From positions 2,542,001 through 2,606,000 of the forward strand of contig NZ_CP013293.1 in NCBI RefSeq assembly GCF_001456155.1: 64,000 nucleotides of DNA, written 5' to 3'. Under the pieces are notes generated by a model. The model was not told where the DNA came from. It did no database searches and saw only the letters and a list, made by a program, of their open reading frames with translations. Origin of the DNA: Chryseobacterium sp. IHB B 17019. Its GTDB lineage: Bacteria > Bacteroidota > Bacteroidia > Flavobacteriales > Weeksellaceae. Of this stretch, positions 8,587-17,267 are shown one piece after another (position 1 is the stretch's first letter; each line of letters opens with the position of its first letter). A program made the translations under genes and the position numbers.

Positions 8587-9930
8587 CTAACATTTATTAT
8601 AAAAATTCTCTTTAACTAATATTGTACGGTTCCAATTGTCGTTATTCGGAATGTTTGTTCCGTATGCATAATCCACCACAGAATTTTCTACGTGATGTAT
8701 TTCTGATTTTAATTTTGACTGATTAACACTGAACTGATCATCTGAATTGCTGGGCACGTTCAGTCCGTTATTAATAAATTCTGCATTGGCATCTGACTTT
8801 GAATTTCGCAGGATGGCAGGATGATACAAGCCAAAATTTGCTGAAATATGAGTGTAATCCGCCAATTTCTGATAATTATAATTCGGCTTTTGTTCCGGAG
8901 AAAGGTTTTTGCAATATTTTTCCAACGCTTTTGAGAGCTCAGCCACATACGGATGTGCATCTCCTTCGATTTTAAAATCAGATTCACTAAAACTGGTTTT
9001 AAAAATAGGTTTTTGGGCATTGGTTTCCATCAACATTAACTTTCCATACACTTTCGAAAGCTCGCTGTACACCCAATCTCTCGCCACATAAGCCTGCGAA
9101 AAGACATCACCCTGATCTAATTTATAATTTTGCAAAAGGTAATTCCAGATTTTATTTCCTTCAGCATCTTTGGCTGACGTTTTTGCATTTTCCATATAAG
9201 AATTAAGATGATCATTCCTCATAAAATTCGGGGAAACATAGACTGATTGCGATCCTTCCAAATATCCACCTCCTACATCTGCATGCGCTCCGGGAACGAA
9301 AATTTCTTTCCAGACGGAGGTTTCGGTTTCAGATTTTGTGTCTTCCATTTCTTTAGAGTCATCAAAAATACCTGTAAGAGGAAAAAAATATCTGCATTCA
9401 TTCACTGCACAAATATGAAGCGCTCTCTCCGTTGCAGGCAAAACCGTCACATTGTAGTCATTGAAAGGTGCAGATTCCACTGTATCAAAAACTCCCAAAA
9501 ACTTAACTTTGACCGCTCCCCAAGCCGAGTCCGGCTTCAATATTTCGTAACAGAAATTTCTTGCCAACATGGAGCCCCTGCTGAAACCATAAATGTAGAA
9601 ATGATATTCTTTTGTCTGGTCATACATTTTACTTTTAATAAAAGAAAAAGCCTTTTCCAATTTGTCATCAGAAGAATATCCGCTATATCCGGCAGGATTC
9701 TGGCAGGTTGCCATTGCAAAATCGCTGTCTTCCGCTCCTGTTACCGTTCCTATTCCTTCGATATAAATTTTTTCATCACCATTAAATAACTCAAACAGCT
9801 TAAAAATGTTTGTGGTATTGCTATAATAACTTTCATTGTTTTTCTGAGGCTTTTTGGGGGATGTGGCGTTCATCCCGTTATTTCCTGTTCCGTCGAAAAA
9901 AACTCCGACAGAGATTATATTGTTTTTCAT
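8587..9930 (-). CDS. DUF2235 / Tle1-like phospholipase-type hydrolase
   Basis: This 447-aa alpha/beta hydrolase starts with 'SVGVFFDGTGNN', the hallmark of the DUF2235 domain. It has the nucleophile elbow G-F-S-R-G ('YGFSRGSMLARNF', Ser ~120), 'VKFLGVFDTVES' (second acidic region) and 'PGAHADVGGGYLEG' (His region). These are the elements of the Tle1 catalytic domain, phospholipase effectors delivered by type VI secretion in many Gram-negatives. There is no signal peptide, which fits T6SS delivery or a cytoplasmic role. No T6SS structural genes are in the window, so the effector role is inference. A possible partner lies downstream at 7863-8372. Confidence 0.8.
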   Translation of the reverse strand: MKNNIISVGVFFDGTGNNGMNATSPKKPQKNNESYYSNTTNIFKLFELFNGDEKIYIEGIGTVTGAEDSDFAMATCQNPAGYSGYSSDDKLEKAFSFIKSKMYDQTKEYHFYIYGFSRGSMLARNFCYEILKPDSAWGAVKVKFLGVFDTVESAPFNDYNVTVLPATERALHICAVNECRYFFPLTGIFDDSKEMEDTKSETETSVWKEIFVPGAHADVGGGYLEGSQSVYVSPNFMRNDHLNSYMENAKTSAKDAEGNKIWNYLLQNYKLDQGDVFSQAYVARDWVYSELSKVYGKLMLMETNAQKPIFKTSFSESDFKIEGDAHPYVAELSKALEKYCKNLSPEQKPNYNYQKLADYTHISANFGLYHPAILRNSKSDANAEFINNGLNVPSNSDDQFSVNQSKLKSEIHHVENSVVDYAYGTNIPNNDNWNRTILVKENFYNKC

Positions 9931-10068
9931 TTCACTTTGTGGTTTTTTTTAAACTTTGTCAAAGATTCAACTTCGACAAAGTGAATGAACTTCCTCAAAG
10001 TAACGATGAAAAAAATCCGGATGATAGAGTAAAAAGTACCAAATAAAAAATTCCGTATTTCTACGGAA

Positions 10069-10746
10069 TCAAATTCTTTCTAAGGGATGAATATTGTTGA
10101 TAATGGCATAAATCACAATTCCAACGGTGTTTTTAGCACCAATTTTCTCAGCAATCCGTTGCCTGTGGCTTTCTACCGTTCTTGGGCTAATGAAAAGCTT
10201 TTCAGCGATTTCGTTGTTGGTAAATTCCTGGCAAATAAGCTTTACAACATCTTTTTCACGATCGGAAAGTTCATCGTCCATTTCGAAAAGGGTTCTTTTT
10301 TTCGTGGGACTGTTCATGTAGGAAAAAATCATCTGGTGATCTTCCGGCGTGAAGAAAATTCCGTTTTTATAAACCATCGTAATCGCCTCTATAAAAGCCT
10401 CTCTATTTGAATTTTTAGGCAAAAATGCAGAAACTCCCAGCTTCACCATATACCCTAAAATTGTAGTTTTGTAGTGCGAAGAAAGGATGATAATCTTAAG
10501 ATCGGGATACTTTTCCTTGAGTATCTCTACAAGCTCAAAACCGTTCATTGGCTGCATCTGAACGTCTACCAAAGCAATATCCGGAAAATCTTCTCCTGAA
10601 GTCTTCTCTAAGGTTTCCAAAAAGCCGGGTCCGTTGTTTGATGTTGAGACGACTGAAATATTCTGTTCGGAGGACAATAACATTTTCACTCCTTCAAGGA
10701 TCAGCTGTTCATCATCAATTAATGCTATTTTGATTTGGAAATTCAT
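10069..10746 (-). CDS. LuxR-family two-component response regulator
   Basis: The 225-aa protein has a receiver domain (residues 1-125) with the acidic pair in 'LIDDEQ', the phospho-acceptor Asp in 'PDIALVDVQM' (~62) and the conserved Lys in 'FLPKNS'. A C-terminal LuxR-type HTH follows (~160-220: 'LSDREKDVVKLICQEFTNNEIAEK', split by me as 'LSDREKDVV' and 'TNNEIAEKLF', then 'SPRTVESHRQRI'). This is the NarL/FixJ arrangement. The start overlaps the 3' end of the kinase gene by 32 nt, so kinase and regulator form a cognate, translationally coupled pair. Target genes are unknown. Confidence 0.9.
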   Translation of the reverse strand: MNFQIKIALIDDEQLILEGVKMLLSSEQNISVVSTSNNGPGFLETLEKTSGEDFPDIALVDVQMQPMNGFELVEILKEKYPDLKIIILSSHYKTTILGYMVKLGVSAFLPKNSNREAFIEAITMVYKNGIFFTPEDHQMIFSYMNSPTKKRTLFEMDDELSDREKDVVKLICQEFTNNEIAEKLFISPRTVESHRQRIAEKIGAKNTVGIVIYAIINNIHPLERI

Positions 10747-11548
10747 TGTTATATGGAATTTTAATAATTAAACGGCTGCCTTTATTCAATACATTTTTCC
10801 ATTTGTGCGCCGCGTTCATTGATTTTATTCTGGACTCGATATTTTTGATACCCATTCCTTTTTTTACTTCTTCATATTCAAAACTTTCTCCGTTATCCGA
10901 GATTACAACAGCAAGGTTTGTCTTGTTATCTTTAATATAAATCCAGACTCTTGATGCTTCCGAATGCTTGAGAACATTGGTGGTAAATTCCTGAATGATC
11001 CTGTACAACTGAACTTCAATGAAAATATCTTTTTTCTGAAATTTCGGGCTTACATTCAATGAAATATTGACTCTTCCTGACAGATTGGCGATCAGCTCTT
11101 CGATGTACAACACCAAACCCACAGATTCCAGATTGACAGGATATAATGAATGTGAGATACTTCTTGCAGAATCTATCAATGAACCCATCTGCGTTGAGAT
11201 ATTTTTCTTAATAATATCGTCGCCTTTCGTGTCCAGATTATTCAGCCATAATGAAAGGATATTCAGCCGGTTTCCGATGTCATCATGGATCATTACGGCA
11301 ATTCTTTTCCTTTCCGATTCCTGGGCTTTAATATTTTCTAAAACAAGCCTTTTCTGATGTAAAACTTCCGCTTCGTGCTGTGCGTTTTTTTCTTTAACAA
11401 TTCTTAAAATAAAACTTCTGTAGGCAAGCAGAATAAAGGATACAATGATTACCAAAACGACAATCAGTGTAATGAAAAAGCTGATATTTAAGGTTATTTC
11501 TTTAATTTTAAAAAGGTATAAATAATTGATAAATAAAGGAATGAGCAC
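10715..11548 (-). CDS. Sensor histidine kinase (HisKA_3 type)
   Basis: The 277-aa protein has one N-terminal membrane helix (~20-42) and a short coiled region. Next come the H-box 'ERKRIAVMIHDDIGNRLN' of the NarX/DesK-like (HisKA_3) class, the N-box region 'FTTNVLKHSEASRVWIYI' and a G-box 'KGMGIKNIESRI' of the HATPase domain. No sensor domain is visible, so sensing may involve the membrane protein encoded just upstream, whose end overlaps this start by 55 nt. The first ATG is used because no other Met precedes the H-box. The overlap is unusually long, so a non-ATG start further in is possible. Confidence 0.88.
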   Translation of the reverse strand: MLIPLFINYLYLFKIKEITLNISFFITLIVVLVIIVSFILLAYRSFILRIVKEKNAQHEAEVLHQKRLVLENIKAQESERKRIAVMIHDDIGNRLNILSLWLNNLDTKGDDIIKKNISTQMGSLIDSARSISHSLYPVNLESVGLVLYIEELIANLSGRVNISLNVSPKFQKKDIFIEVQLYRIIQEFTTNVLKHSEASRVWIYIKDNKTNLAVVISDNGESFEYEEVKKGMGIKNIESRIKSMNAAHKWKNVLNKGSRLIIKIPYNNEFPNQNSIN

Positions 11549-12108
11549 AATATATTATTCATACTCCAGATCATATACACCTCATCATTGGAAAACGTTT
11601 TCAACTGTTTCAGCATGAAAAATATAAACACAGAAACAGCATAATAAAGGAAAATAAACGCATCAACAAGGATAAACCTGTCCTTATTGGTCTCATTTTT
11701 CCTGATTTCCATTAAAAGTGAATAGCCTGTAAAACTGATAACTACTATATTGGAGAATACTTTTTTAAACTCATTGGTTTCTATTTTATTAACAAAGAAA
11801 AAATAGCCCACCAGAATAAAAATCGGGATATACCAATATTTGGAGAGGTTTGACTTCCTTATAAACAGGCTTCCCAACAAAAGAAGCTCTCCCGACACAT
11901 ACAGAGGATACAGGAAATCTATACTTTTTAATTTTAAAACATAGATCGAAATTTTAATAGCGGCTTCTATGAAAAAAAGAAAAATGATATAATAAACATA
12001 CCATTTTTCAATATCTTTCAGGCGTTTAAATTTTAAAAGTCCGATAAGAGCACTGATAAAAAGAAAACCGTTATTAAAATAAAGTATTACTTTAAAAGCA
12101 TCCTCCAT
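11494..12108 (-). CDS. Multi-pass membrane protein upstream of sensor kinase
   Basis: The 204-aa protein has about seven hydrophobic helices (e.g. ~8-28, 37-58, 66-82, 92-108, 118-135, 146-168, 180-200) joined by short charged loops. The family is not recognised. Its position (same strand, 3' end overlapping the kinase start by 55 nt) points to an operon of membrane protein, kinase and regulator. The inferred role is to supply signal input to a kinase that lacks its own sensor domain. Confidence 0.7.
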   Translation of the reverse strand: MEDAFKVILYFNNGFLFISALIGLLKFKRLKDIEKWYVYYIIFLFFIEAAIKISIYVLKLKSIDFLYPLYVSGELLLLGSLFIRKSNLSKYWYIPIFILVGYFFFVNKIETNEFKKVFSNIVVISFTGYSLLMEIRKNETNKDRFILVDAFIFLYYAVSVFIFFMLKQLKTFSNDEVYMIWSMNNILCSFLYLSIIYTFLKLKK

Positions 12109-12128
12109 TTAATGAGTATTTTTAAAAA

Positions 12129-12857
12129 TTAAATATTACAAATCGGCGGACAAGGCTGTGACCAGTCGTATGTATTTGAAACTTTTTCAATACTGCCCGT
12201 ATTTTCAATATCAACATAGAAAGAAATAAAAATCAAAGTAGGTAAAACCCTCTGATATACTTCAGAAAACTTCATCCCGAAAGAGCAGATTATGTTTGTA
12301 AGTCCCGGTTTCGACAAGGTAAGGTCCTCTGCGGGCACATAAAATTTCTTGAAAATCCTGTTTCCTGCAAACTCATCACACTCTCTGTAAAACCACGTCA
12401 TCCCATCATTTCTCCAGGATTCAATAGCTGCTACGGCTTGATCCTGCTCCATCATTGGTGCATTGGAAACCGGAAAATTCATATCAGAGTTATTGTCAAT
12501 TTTTCTAAGATCTCTAGACAGAACAGCATTTTTTATGAGCGTATAAACCGCAGTTTCCACCAATACCAAGTCCTGCTCCAATTCTTTCAGAAAACTATAA
12601 GGGTATTCTTCAGCAGCCACTTTCTGACCTGCAGCGTCTAATGGATAAAGAATAGCCACAAGCTGATCTTCATAAATTCCTATTTCTGCACAGAAACTGC
12701 TGTATTTATTTCGTAATTTCAACCAGCCAATCTGGGCAGCATCAAAATTAAAAACGTAATTGGTAGGGATTAGATTTTGAATTGCGGTATAGTTTCCACA
12801 ACAGTTGATCCACTCTGCAATGGCAACTTCGCACTGCTCTGTATTGAATGTATTCAT
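12129..12857 (-). CDS. Hypothetical protein, 242 aa
   Basis: The reading frame opens at 12881, but the second ATG (residue 9 of the longer form, 'MNTFNTEQCEVAIAEW') looks like the better start because the protein then opens on an amphipathic helical domain. No signal peptide or membrane segment is seen. Two related halves can be discerned: 'EQCEVAIAEWINCCGNY' near the N-terminus and 'DQAVAAIESWRNDGMTWF' near residue 145, each an acidic helix with a Trp. This suggests an internal duplication. The C-terminus is 'YDWSQPCPPICNI'. I do not recognise a family. It lies just upstream of the membrane protein/kinase operon. Confidence 0.55.
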   Translation of the reverse strand: MNTFNTEQCEVAIAEWINCCGNYTAIQNLIPTNYVFNFDAAQIGWLKLRNKYSSFCAEIGIYEDQLVAILYPLDAAGQKVAAEEYPYSFLKELEQDLVLVETAVYTLIKNAVLSRDLRKIDNNSDMNFPVSNAPMMEQDQAVAAIESWRNDGMTWFYRECDEFAGNRIFKKFYVPAEDLTLSKPGLTNIICSFGMKFSEVYQRVLPTLIFISFYVDIENTGSIEKVSNTYDWSQPCPPICNI

Positions 12858-12937
12858 ATTTTCACGGTATTTTAGTCCCATAAAATTATATAAACTAAAC
12901 TACCTGTGCAAGTATCTCACCGATAATTGAAAATTTG

Positions 12938-13558
12938 TTAATAATTTCTTACCGTAACATGATAGCAGCTCTGCTGTTTTTCTTTAATGTAATAGATTCT
13001 CCCTGCATTGTAATAATATTTGAGGACTTTTTCCAGAGCAGCCTCCATCTTAGGATTATACTTTAAAACATCATTAAAACGGACATAGGAAATATCAAAT
13101 GAATTGCCGTAATTATGTGAGCTGATTCCCAAAGCTGCATTAGAATTAATTTTTCGTAATCTACACTGATCTTCCAGCGTCCTGGTAATCGAAGAAACCG
13201 TGAATGTATGCCCTTTTGTTTCCTTACTGAAACGTGCGCCCATTTTTTCCAGCATCAGTTTTCCCTTGGAAACCATCCATCCTCTGCTGTAATCAAGCTT
13301 TTGGACACGATACCCTTTTCCTGACTTTTTTATTTTATGAAATTTCCCGCTGTTAATATATTTCTGAACGGTCTTAGAATCTTTCAGCAGCTTCACTCCG
13401 AAACTTTTGGAAGCATCCAGATGTGGCTTGTAAAGAGCAGTTGGCTCAACTTTTAAAACCTCCGTGAGATCATAGCATGGCAGTATTTTTTTTGCCATCT
13501 GAGAATAATGAGAAGTATAAATAAAAGACACAAAAATCACAAACAAAAACTTTTTCAT
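12938..13558 (-). CDS. Secreted LAS-peptidase-like protein (DUF5715 type)
   Basis: The 206-aa protein has a signal peptide (residues 1-19, 'TSHYSQ'). The core has 'TVSSITRTLEDQCRLRK', then 'ALGISSHNYGNSFDISYV' and a C-terminal 'CYHVTVRNY'. The SxHxxGxxxD pattern (His and Asp separated by six residues) followed by a distal His matches the zinc site of LAS peptidases (M15 D-Ala-D-Ala carboxypeptidase/endolysin fold). The inferred role is cell-wall peptide processing in the periplasm or outside. The match to the DUF5715 family is from memory of the motif. Confidence 0.7.
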   Translation of the reverse strand: MKKFLFVIFVSFIYTSHYSQMAKKILPCYDLTEVLKVEPTALYKPHLDASKSFGVKLLKDSKTVQKYINSGKFHKIKKSGKGYRVQKLDYSRGWMVSKGKLMLEKMGARFSKETKGHTFTVSSITRTLEDQCRLRKINSNAALGISSHNYGNSFDISYVRFNDVLKYNPKMEAALEKVLKYYYNAGRIYYIKEKQQSCYHVTVRNY

Positions 13559-13740
13559 TAATGAGGCTTTAGGATTTAAACGAAAAATAATAATTTATGT
13601 TATAAAAATCAACTATAATACCAATATTAATAAAATACTTTCTTTGCTAAACATAAACACAATTATTAAATTCACAATCATCCTTCACAACCTGTAGAAA
13701 TATTTTCACTAATTATATACTTAGTTTGAGATTTTAATTT

Positions 13741-13748
13741 TAAATTTG
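13741..13748 (+). promoter_or_regulatory. -7 box of aqpZ
   Basis: TAAATTTG matches TAnnTTTG, with the G 23 nt before the ATG. Confidence 0.5.
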
Positions 13749-13771
13749 GTTAACATTTTAAAATAAACAAT

Positions 13772-14509
13772 ATGATAAAAAAACTTTTTGCTGAATTTTT
13801 CGGCACATTTTGGCTTGTTTTCGGCGGTTGTGGAAGTGCTATTTTCGCCTCACAGATCGCCCCCTCAGCGAATGGGCAATTGGGAATTCTGTTGATAGGA
13901 GTTGCTTTGGCTTTCGGGCTTACTGTCCTTACGATGGCTTATGCCGTGGGACATATTTCGGGAGGACATTTCAACCCTGCTGTTTCCTTCGGGCTGTTGG
14001 CAGGAGGAAGATTTCCGGCTAAAGATCTTATCCCTTACATTGTAGCCCAGTGTTTAGGAGCTGTTGTAGCAGCGGGAGCTTTATATGTCATTTTGAGCGG
14101 TTCAGGTACTCCGGATTTTTCGGGGCCGGGAGCTTTTGCCACCAATTTTTATGGTGATGCCGTCTATTTTGGGAAAGGCTATTCGATGGGTGCAGCATTT
14201 TTGGCGGAATTTTTATTGACAGCTTTCTTCCTGATCATCATCATGGGAGCAACTGACAAGTACGCCAACGGAAAATTTGCCGGAATCGCAATTGGTTTAG
14301 CCTTAACATTAATCCATTTAATTTCAATTCCTATTACAAATACTTCTGTGAATCCTGCCAGATCACTTTCACAAGCAGTTTTCGTAGGAGGAAATGCAAT
14401 GTCGCAGCTTTGGCTGTTCTGGGTAGCACCAATTCTTGGAGGTGTTGTAGGAGGATTAATCTACAAATTTTTACTGCAAAGAGATTCAGATGAAATTGTT
14501 GCTGACTAA
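13772..14509 (+). CDS. aqpZ: Aquaporin Z
   Basis: The 245-aa inner-membrane channel has six hydrophobic helices. It carries the two half-helix NPA motifs of the MIP family: '[15 protein letters not shown]' (~70) and '[15 protein letters not shown]' (~190). The Arg after the second NPA is the selectivity-filter Arg. The N-terminus '[21 protein letters not shown]' region (split here) matches AqpZ water channels, and the length is slightly above E. coli AqpZ. It is monocistronic, with its own -7 box and a terminator downstream. Confidence 0.93.
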   Translation: MIKKLFAEFFGTFWLVFGGCGSAIFASQIAPSANGQLGILLIGVALAFGLTVLTMAYAVGHISGGHFNPAVSFGLLAGGRFPAKDLIPYIVAQCLGAVVAAGALYVILSGSGTPDFSGPGAFATNFYGDAVYFGKGYSMGAAFLAEFLLTAFFLIIIMGATDKYANGKFAGIAIGLALTLIHLISIPITNTSVNPARSLSQAVFVGGNAMSQLWLFWVAPILGGVVGGLIYKFLLQRDSDEIVAD

Positions 14510-14530
14510 GCTTCAATAAATAAAAAATAA

Positions 14531-14557
14531 AATCCTGTCGTTTGACGGGATTTTTTT
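14531..14557 (+). terminator. Rho-independent terminator of aqpZ
   Basis: The stem AATCCTGTC-gttt-GACGGGATT is followed by seven T residues, 22 nt after the stop codon. Confidence 0.85.
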
Positions 14558-14606
14558 ATGCATAATAATTAGCAATCTTTAAAACTTAAAATGACAAATT
14601 AAATGG

Positions 14607-15152
14607 CTATTTGAATTTTTTAATATCAAAAGGATTTTTAAAAATAAGCTCTTCATGTTTTCCTTTGATTTCCATTTTTCTCTGTAATAAATTCAGGGCC
14701 ATTTTCCGGATAAAAAGATCTTTGTCATTCAGCTTCCAATAAGGATCTTCATGCACTCTTTTTGGTTTCCTGATCAGGTAAAACTCTGTTTCCCAGGAAT
14801 CAACATTATGGTAAAATTCAATAATTCCGCAATGTTCGGGAATTACTGAGTGCTCAACCATTCCCATCGGAAGCAAAAAACTAAAGGCATTACAGACATA
14901 ATCCCCACAGGAAATTTTGTCGTGCTTTAAAAATTTTTCACCTGTATTTATATTTGTGTAGGATTTTTTAAAGTCATTTTTAAAATCGCTTTTTGATAGC
15001 TTAATTTCAATTTCATGACTAAATCCGTCAAAATCAATAATCAACAGATCCGCTTCCCAATCTGCCTGAAAGTGGTTGGTCAACACAACTTCCTTCTCAA
15101 AATCACATTGAGAATGAATGAATGCGTGAACAAGTTCTTCTATTTTTAACAC
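14607..15152 (-). CDS. Putative PD-(D/E)xK nuclease-like protein
   Basis: This 181-aa soluble protein carries 'WEADLLIIDFDG...HEIEIKLSKSDFKNDFKK' at residues ~32-65. The order Glu/Asp ('EADLLIID') then E-x-E-x-K ('EIEIK') on neighbouring strands is the PD-(D/E)xK nuclease signature, as in MmcB-like DNA-repair and phage-type nucleases. The rest is charged and helical. Function as a nuclease is inferred from the motif alone. It is transcribed in line with the LuxE-like gene, 150 nt downstream of it. Confidence 0.6.
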   Translation of the reverse strand: MLKIEELVHAFIHSQCDFEKEVVLTNHFQADWEADLLIIDFDGFSHEIEIKLSKSDFKNDFKKSYTNINTGEKFLKHDKISCGDYVCNAFSFLLPMGMVEHSVIPEHCGIIEFYHNVDSWETEFYLIRKPKRVHEDPYWKLNDKDLFIRKMALNLLQRKMEIKGKHEELIFKNPFDIKKFK

Positions 15153-15302
15153 CTTAAATTTTAAATTTAAATTTTGGATTTTAAATTAACTCTAATTTTA
15201 AACGCAAGGATCTCAAAGCTTGTTTTAAAACCCTCTGTATATTTCATTTCACTAAGCAAAGTTCATTAATCATTAAACTTAAAACCTAAAACTCTCCACT
15301 CA

Positions 15303-16283
15303 TTAGCTCACCAAAAGGCTGCAGCCGCGAATATCGGAGTGGTCGATTCTTCCTAATACTTGAGATTTATCGCCTGTAATTTTCCCCAAATCCTGCGTTG
15401 CAATGAACGAACAGGAATGAATATTTGCCAGATCAATAATGTTTATCGCGCCGGTCCTTCCTTCTTTTTCATAATTAAAAGGATCTTCGGCATTTCTTAC
15501 CATAATTTTCATCCAATTCGGACATTGATATTCGTTATTTCCTAAAGAATATGCCTGGGAAAGCAATTCCGTCATGGAATATTCTGAATAAATTTTATCA
15601 GTTTTAAAACCTTGCTGTAAAATTTTCAACAATTCATCTTTTGTCATTTCTTCTTTTCTGCCTTTCATTCCGCCGGTCTCGATTACTGTGAGAGACTGAG
15701 AGAGTGAAAGAGTTTGAGTATTAATGTTACAAAAATCCAAAAAATCCAAAAGCGCAAATGAAACACCGAAGAGAATGACTTTTTTATCTTTTAAAGCATT
15801 TAATAATTCAAATAAATCCGAATGATTGTAGAGGAAATATCCGTTTTCAGGTTTGCCCGATTTTTTCATCAGGTAATCTACCATGTAAATTAACGATGAA
15901 TGTTGTTTTTCCAAATAGCTTGGCAAAAGACCCAGAAAAATATATTCCTCCGGCTTCCCGATAAACTGTTCAAAGCTTTTATAGATGCTTTCCTGATATA
16001 TGTTTTCATCCGCAATGAAATGTTTAGACAAATTCATCTGTGTCGTTCCGGAACTTTGAAAAAACAGATCAGCAGTTACATTTTTATCCAGGATTTGATG
16101 ATTTTTGAACATCTCAATTGGCAGAAACGGAATTTTTGTCAGAGTGTCCACTTTGTCCGGATTAATGTTCAGATAATCCACAAAACGCCTGTAGATCTCA
16201 ACATTTTCGTATTGGTAACGAAATGTTTTTAATGACATGCTCAAAAAGTCCTCTTCTGTCAATATGTCGAATATATTTTCCAC
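15303..16283 (-). CDS. LuxE/PaaK-family acyl-protein synthetase-like enzyme
   Basis: The 326-aa protein has the adenylation P-loop-like motif 'DLFFQSSGTTQMNLSKHF' (~82-100) and a downstream 'YSEYSMTELLSQAYSL' (~235). It also has 'DLGKITGDKSQVLGRIDHSD' near the C-terminus, matching the LuxE/acyl-protein synthetase family that activates fatty or aryl acids as adenylates. The chosen start is GTG ('VENIFDIL' read as Met). A TATTTTTG box ends 2 nt before it, so the start or the promoter call may be slightly off. No luxCDAB-like genes accompany it; its partner is unknown. Confidence 0.8.
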   Translation of the reverse strand: MENIFDILTEEDFLSMSLKTFRYQYENVEIYRRFVDYLNINPDKVDTLTKIPFLPIEMFKNHQILDKNVTADLFFQSSGTTQMNLSKHFIADENIYQESIYKSFEQFIGKPEEYIFLGLLPSYLEKQHSSLIYMVDYLMKKSGKPENGYFLYNHSDLFELLNALKDKKVILFGVSFALLDFLDFCNINTQTLSLSQSLTVIETGGMKGRKEEMTKDELLKILQQGFKTDKIYSEYSMTELLSQAYSLGNNEYQCPNWMKIMVRNAEDPFNYEKEGRTGAINIIDLANIHSCSFIATQDLGKITGDKSQVLGRIDHSDIRGCSLLVS

Positions 16284-16285
16284 TT

Positions 16286-16293
16286 CAAAAATA
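16286..16293 (-). promoter_or_regulatory. Possible -7 box very close to LuxE-like start
   Basis: TATTTTTG on the minus strand ends 2 nt before the GTG start. It would give a leaderless transcript or place initiation slightly inside the frame. Confidence 0.3.
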
Positions 16294-16457
16294 TTTTAAA
16301 TTCTTACTATCTCATTTCAAATAAGTTAACAAGAAAAATGCAGTTTTAATTTTTTTTTAATCTTTTAAAACAATCTTTGGTCGAATTCTTGCAATAAGAA
16401 ATGCGGAATATGGATTAAAAACAAGAGTGAATTTCGGTTCATTCGGAGAATTACCTC

Positions 16458-17249
16458 TTATGGGGTAATTTTTTTTGTGTTTTCTTCAAACATTTTTAAT
16501 TCAAAATCATGTTCAAAAACACCATATGTGAAATATGAAATCCAGTCTCCAAGATTGATATATTTTGCTTTTCCTTCCAAATCAAGCACCATCGGCAGGT
16601 GGCGATGTCCGTAAATAAAATAGTCTATCTTCTGCGTTTTCAACTTTTCTTTAGAATAAATAATTAAAAATTCTTTATCCTCGCCCAAAAACTCTTTGTC
16701 TTCATCGCCGGAAATCATTTTGTTTTTTTGAGACATATACAACGCGATTTTCATGGCAATATCAGGATGCAGCCATTTGAAAAACCACTGAGCAATAGGA
16801 TTGGTAAAGAGCTTTTTCATCCTTTTATACCCTTTATCTCCGGGCCCTAATCCATCACCATGAGCCAATAGAAACTGCTTTCCACCCATCTCAAAATATT
16901 GTTTCTGATAAAAAACCGTACAGCCTATTTCTTCTTCCAAATAGTCTTTCATCCAAAGATCATGGTTCCCTACAAAAAAATAAATATGAATTCCACGATC
17001 CTTCAATTCTGCAATTTTCCCTAAAACCCGGACGTATCCTTTGGGAATCACATGCTTCCATTCATGCCAAAAATCAAATAAATCACCCATCAGAAACAAA
17101 ACCTGTGCATCATGCTTGATCTCATCCATCCAACGGATAAACCGCTCTTCACGCACTTTGCTTTCCTTCGGATTGGGCGCACCGAAGTGCTGATCTGAAG
17201 CGAAGTACACTTTTTTTCCGGATTCTAAATTGATGATCGTTTTTAACAC
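16458..17249 (-). CDS. lpxH: UDP-2,3-diacylglucosamine diphosphatase
   Basis: This 263-aa calcineurin-like metallophosphoesterase has all metal-binding blocks: 'SDQHFGAP' (D, H), 'LMGDLFDFWHEW' (GD..D), 'FVGNHDLWMKDY' (GNHD), 'LLAHGDGLGPGD' (H) and 'YGHRHLP' (GHxH). The 'GDLFDFW' block with Trp is typical of LpxH, which makes lipid X in lipid A synthesis at the inner membrane. The start is GTG. It begins 18 nt after the queD stop codon, so both are in one operon. Confidence 0.9.
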   Translation of the reverse strand: MLKTIINLESGKKVYFASDQHFGAPNPKESKVREERFIRWMDEIKHDAQVLFLMGDLFDFWHEWKHVIPKGYVRVLGKIAELKDRGIHIYFFVGNHDLWMKDYLEEEIGCTVFYQKQYFEMGGKQFLLAHGDGLGPGDKGYKRMKKLFTNPIAQWFFKWLHPDIAMKIALYMSQKNKMISGDEDKEFLGEDKEFLIIYSKEKLKTQKIDYFIYGHRHLPMVLDLEGKAKYINLGDWISYFTYGVFEHDFELKMFEENTKKITP

Positions 17250-17267
17250 CGTCTGAGTTTTCTAAAA

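Noticed and set aside
9247..9789. Plus-strand frame of 180 codons inside the DUF2235 gene
   Set aside because: It is antisense to a clearly conserved enzyme and its composition is that of a shadow frame.
8587..9930. A T6SS cluster around the Tle1-like gene
   Set aside because: No VgrG, Hcp, TssB/C or other secretion components are encoded within the window.
15303..16283. Bioluminescence (lux) operon
   Set aside because: Only a LuxE-family enzyme is present, with no luciferase or reductase genes; the family is widespread in non-luminous Bacteroidota.
16449..16475. Terminator at the lpxH stop codon
   Set aside because: The hairpin AATTACC/GGTAATT has its T-run only on the plus strand, which is the wrong direction for lpxH, and no plus-strand gene precedes it.
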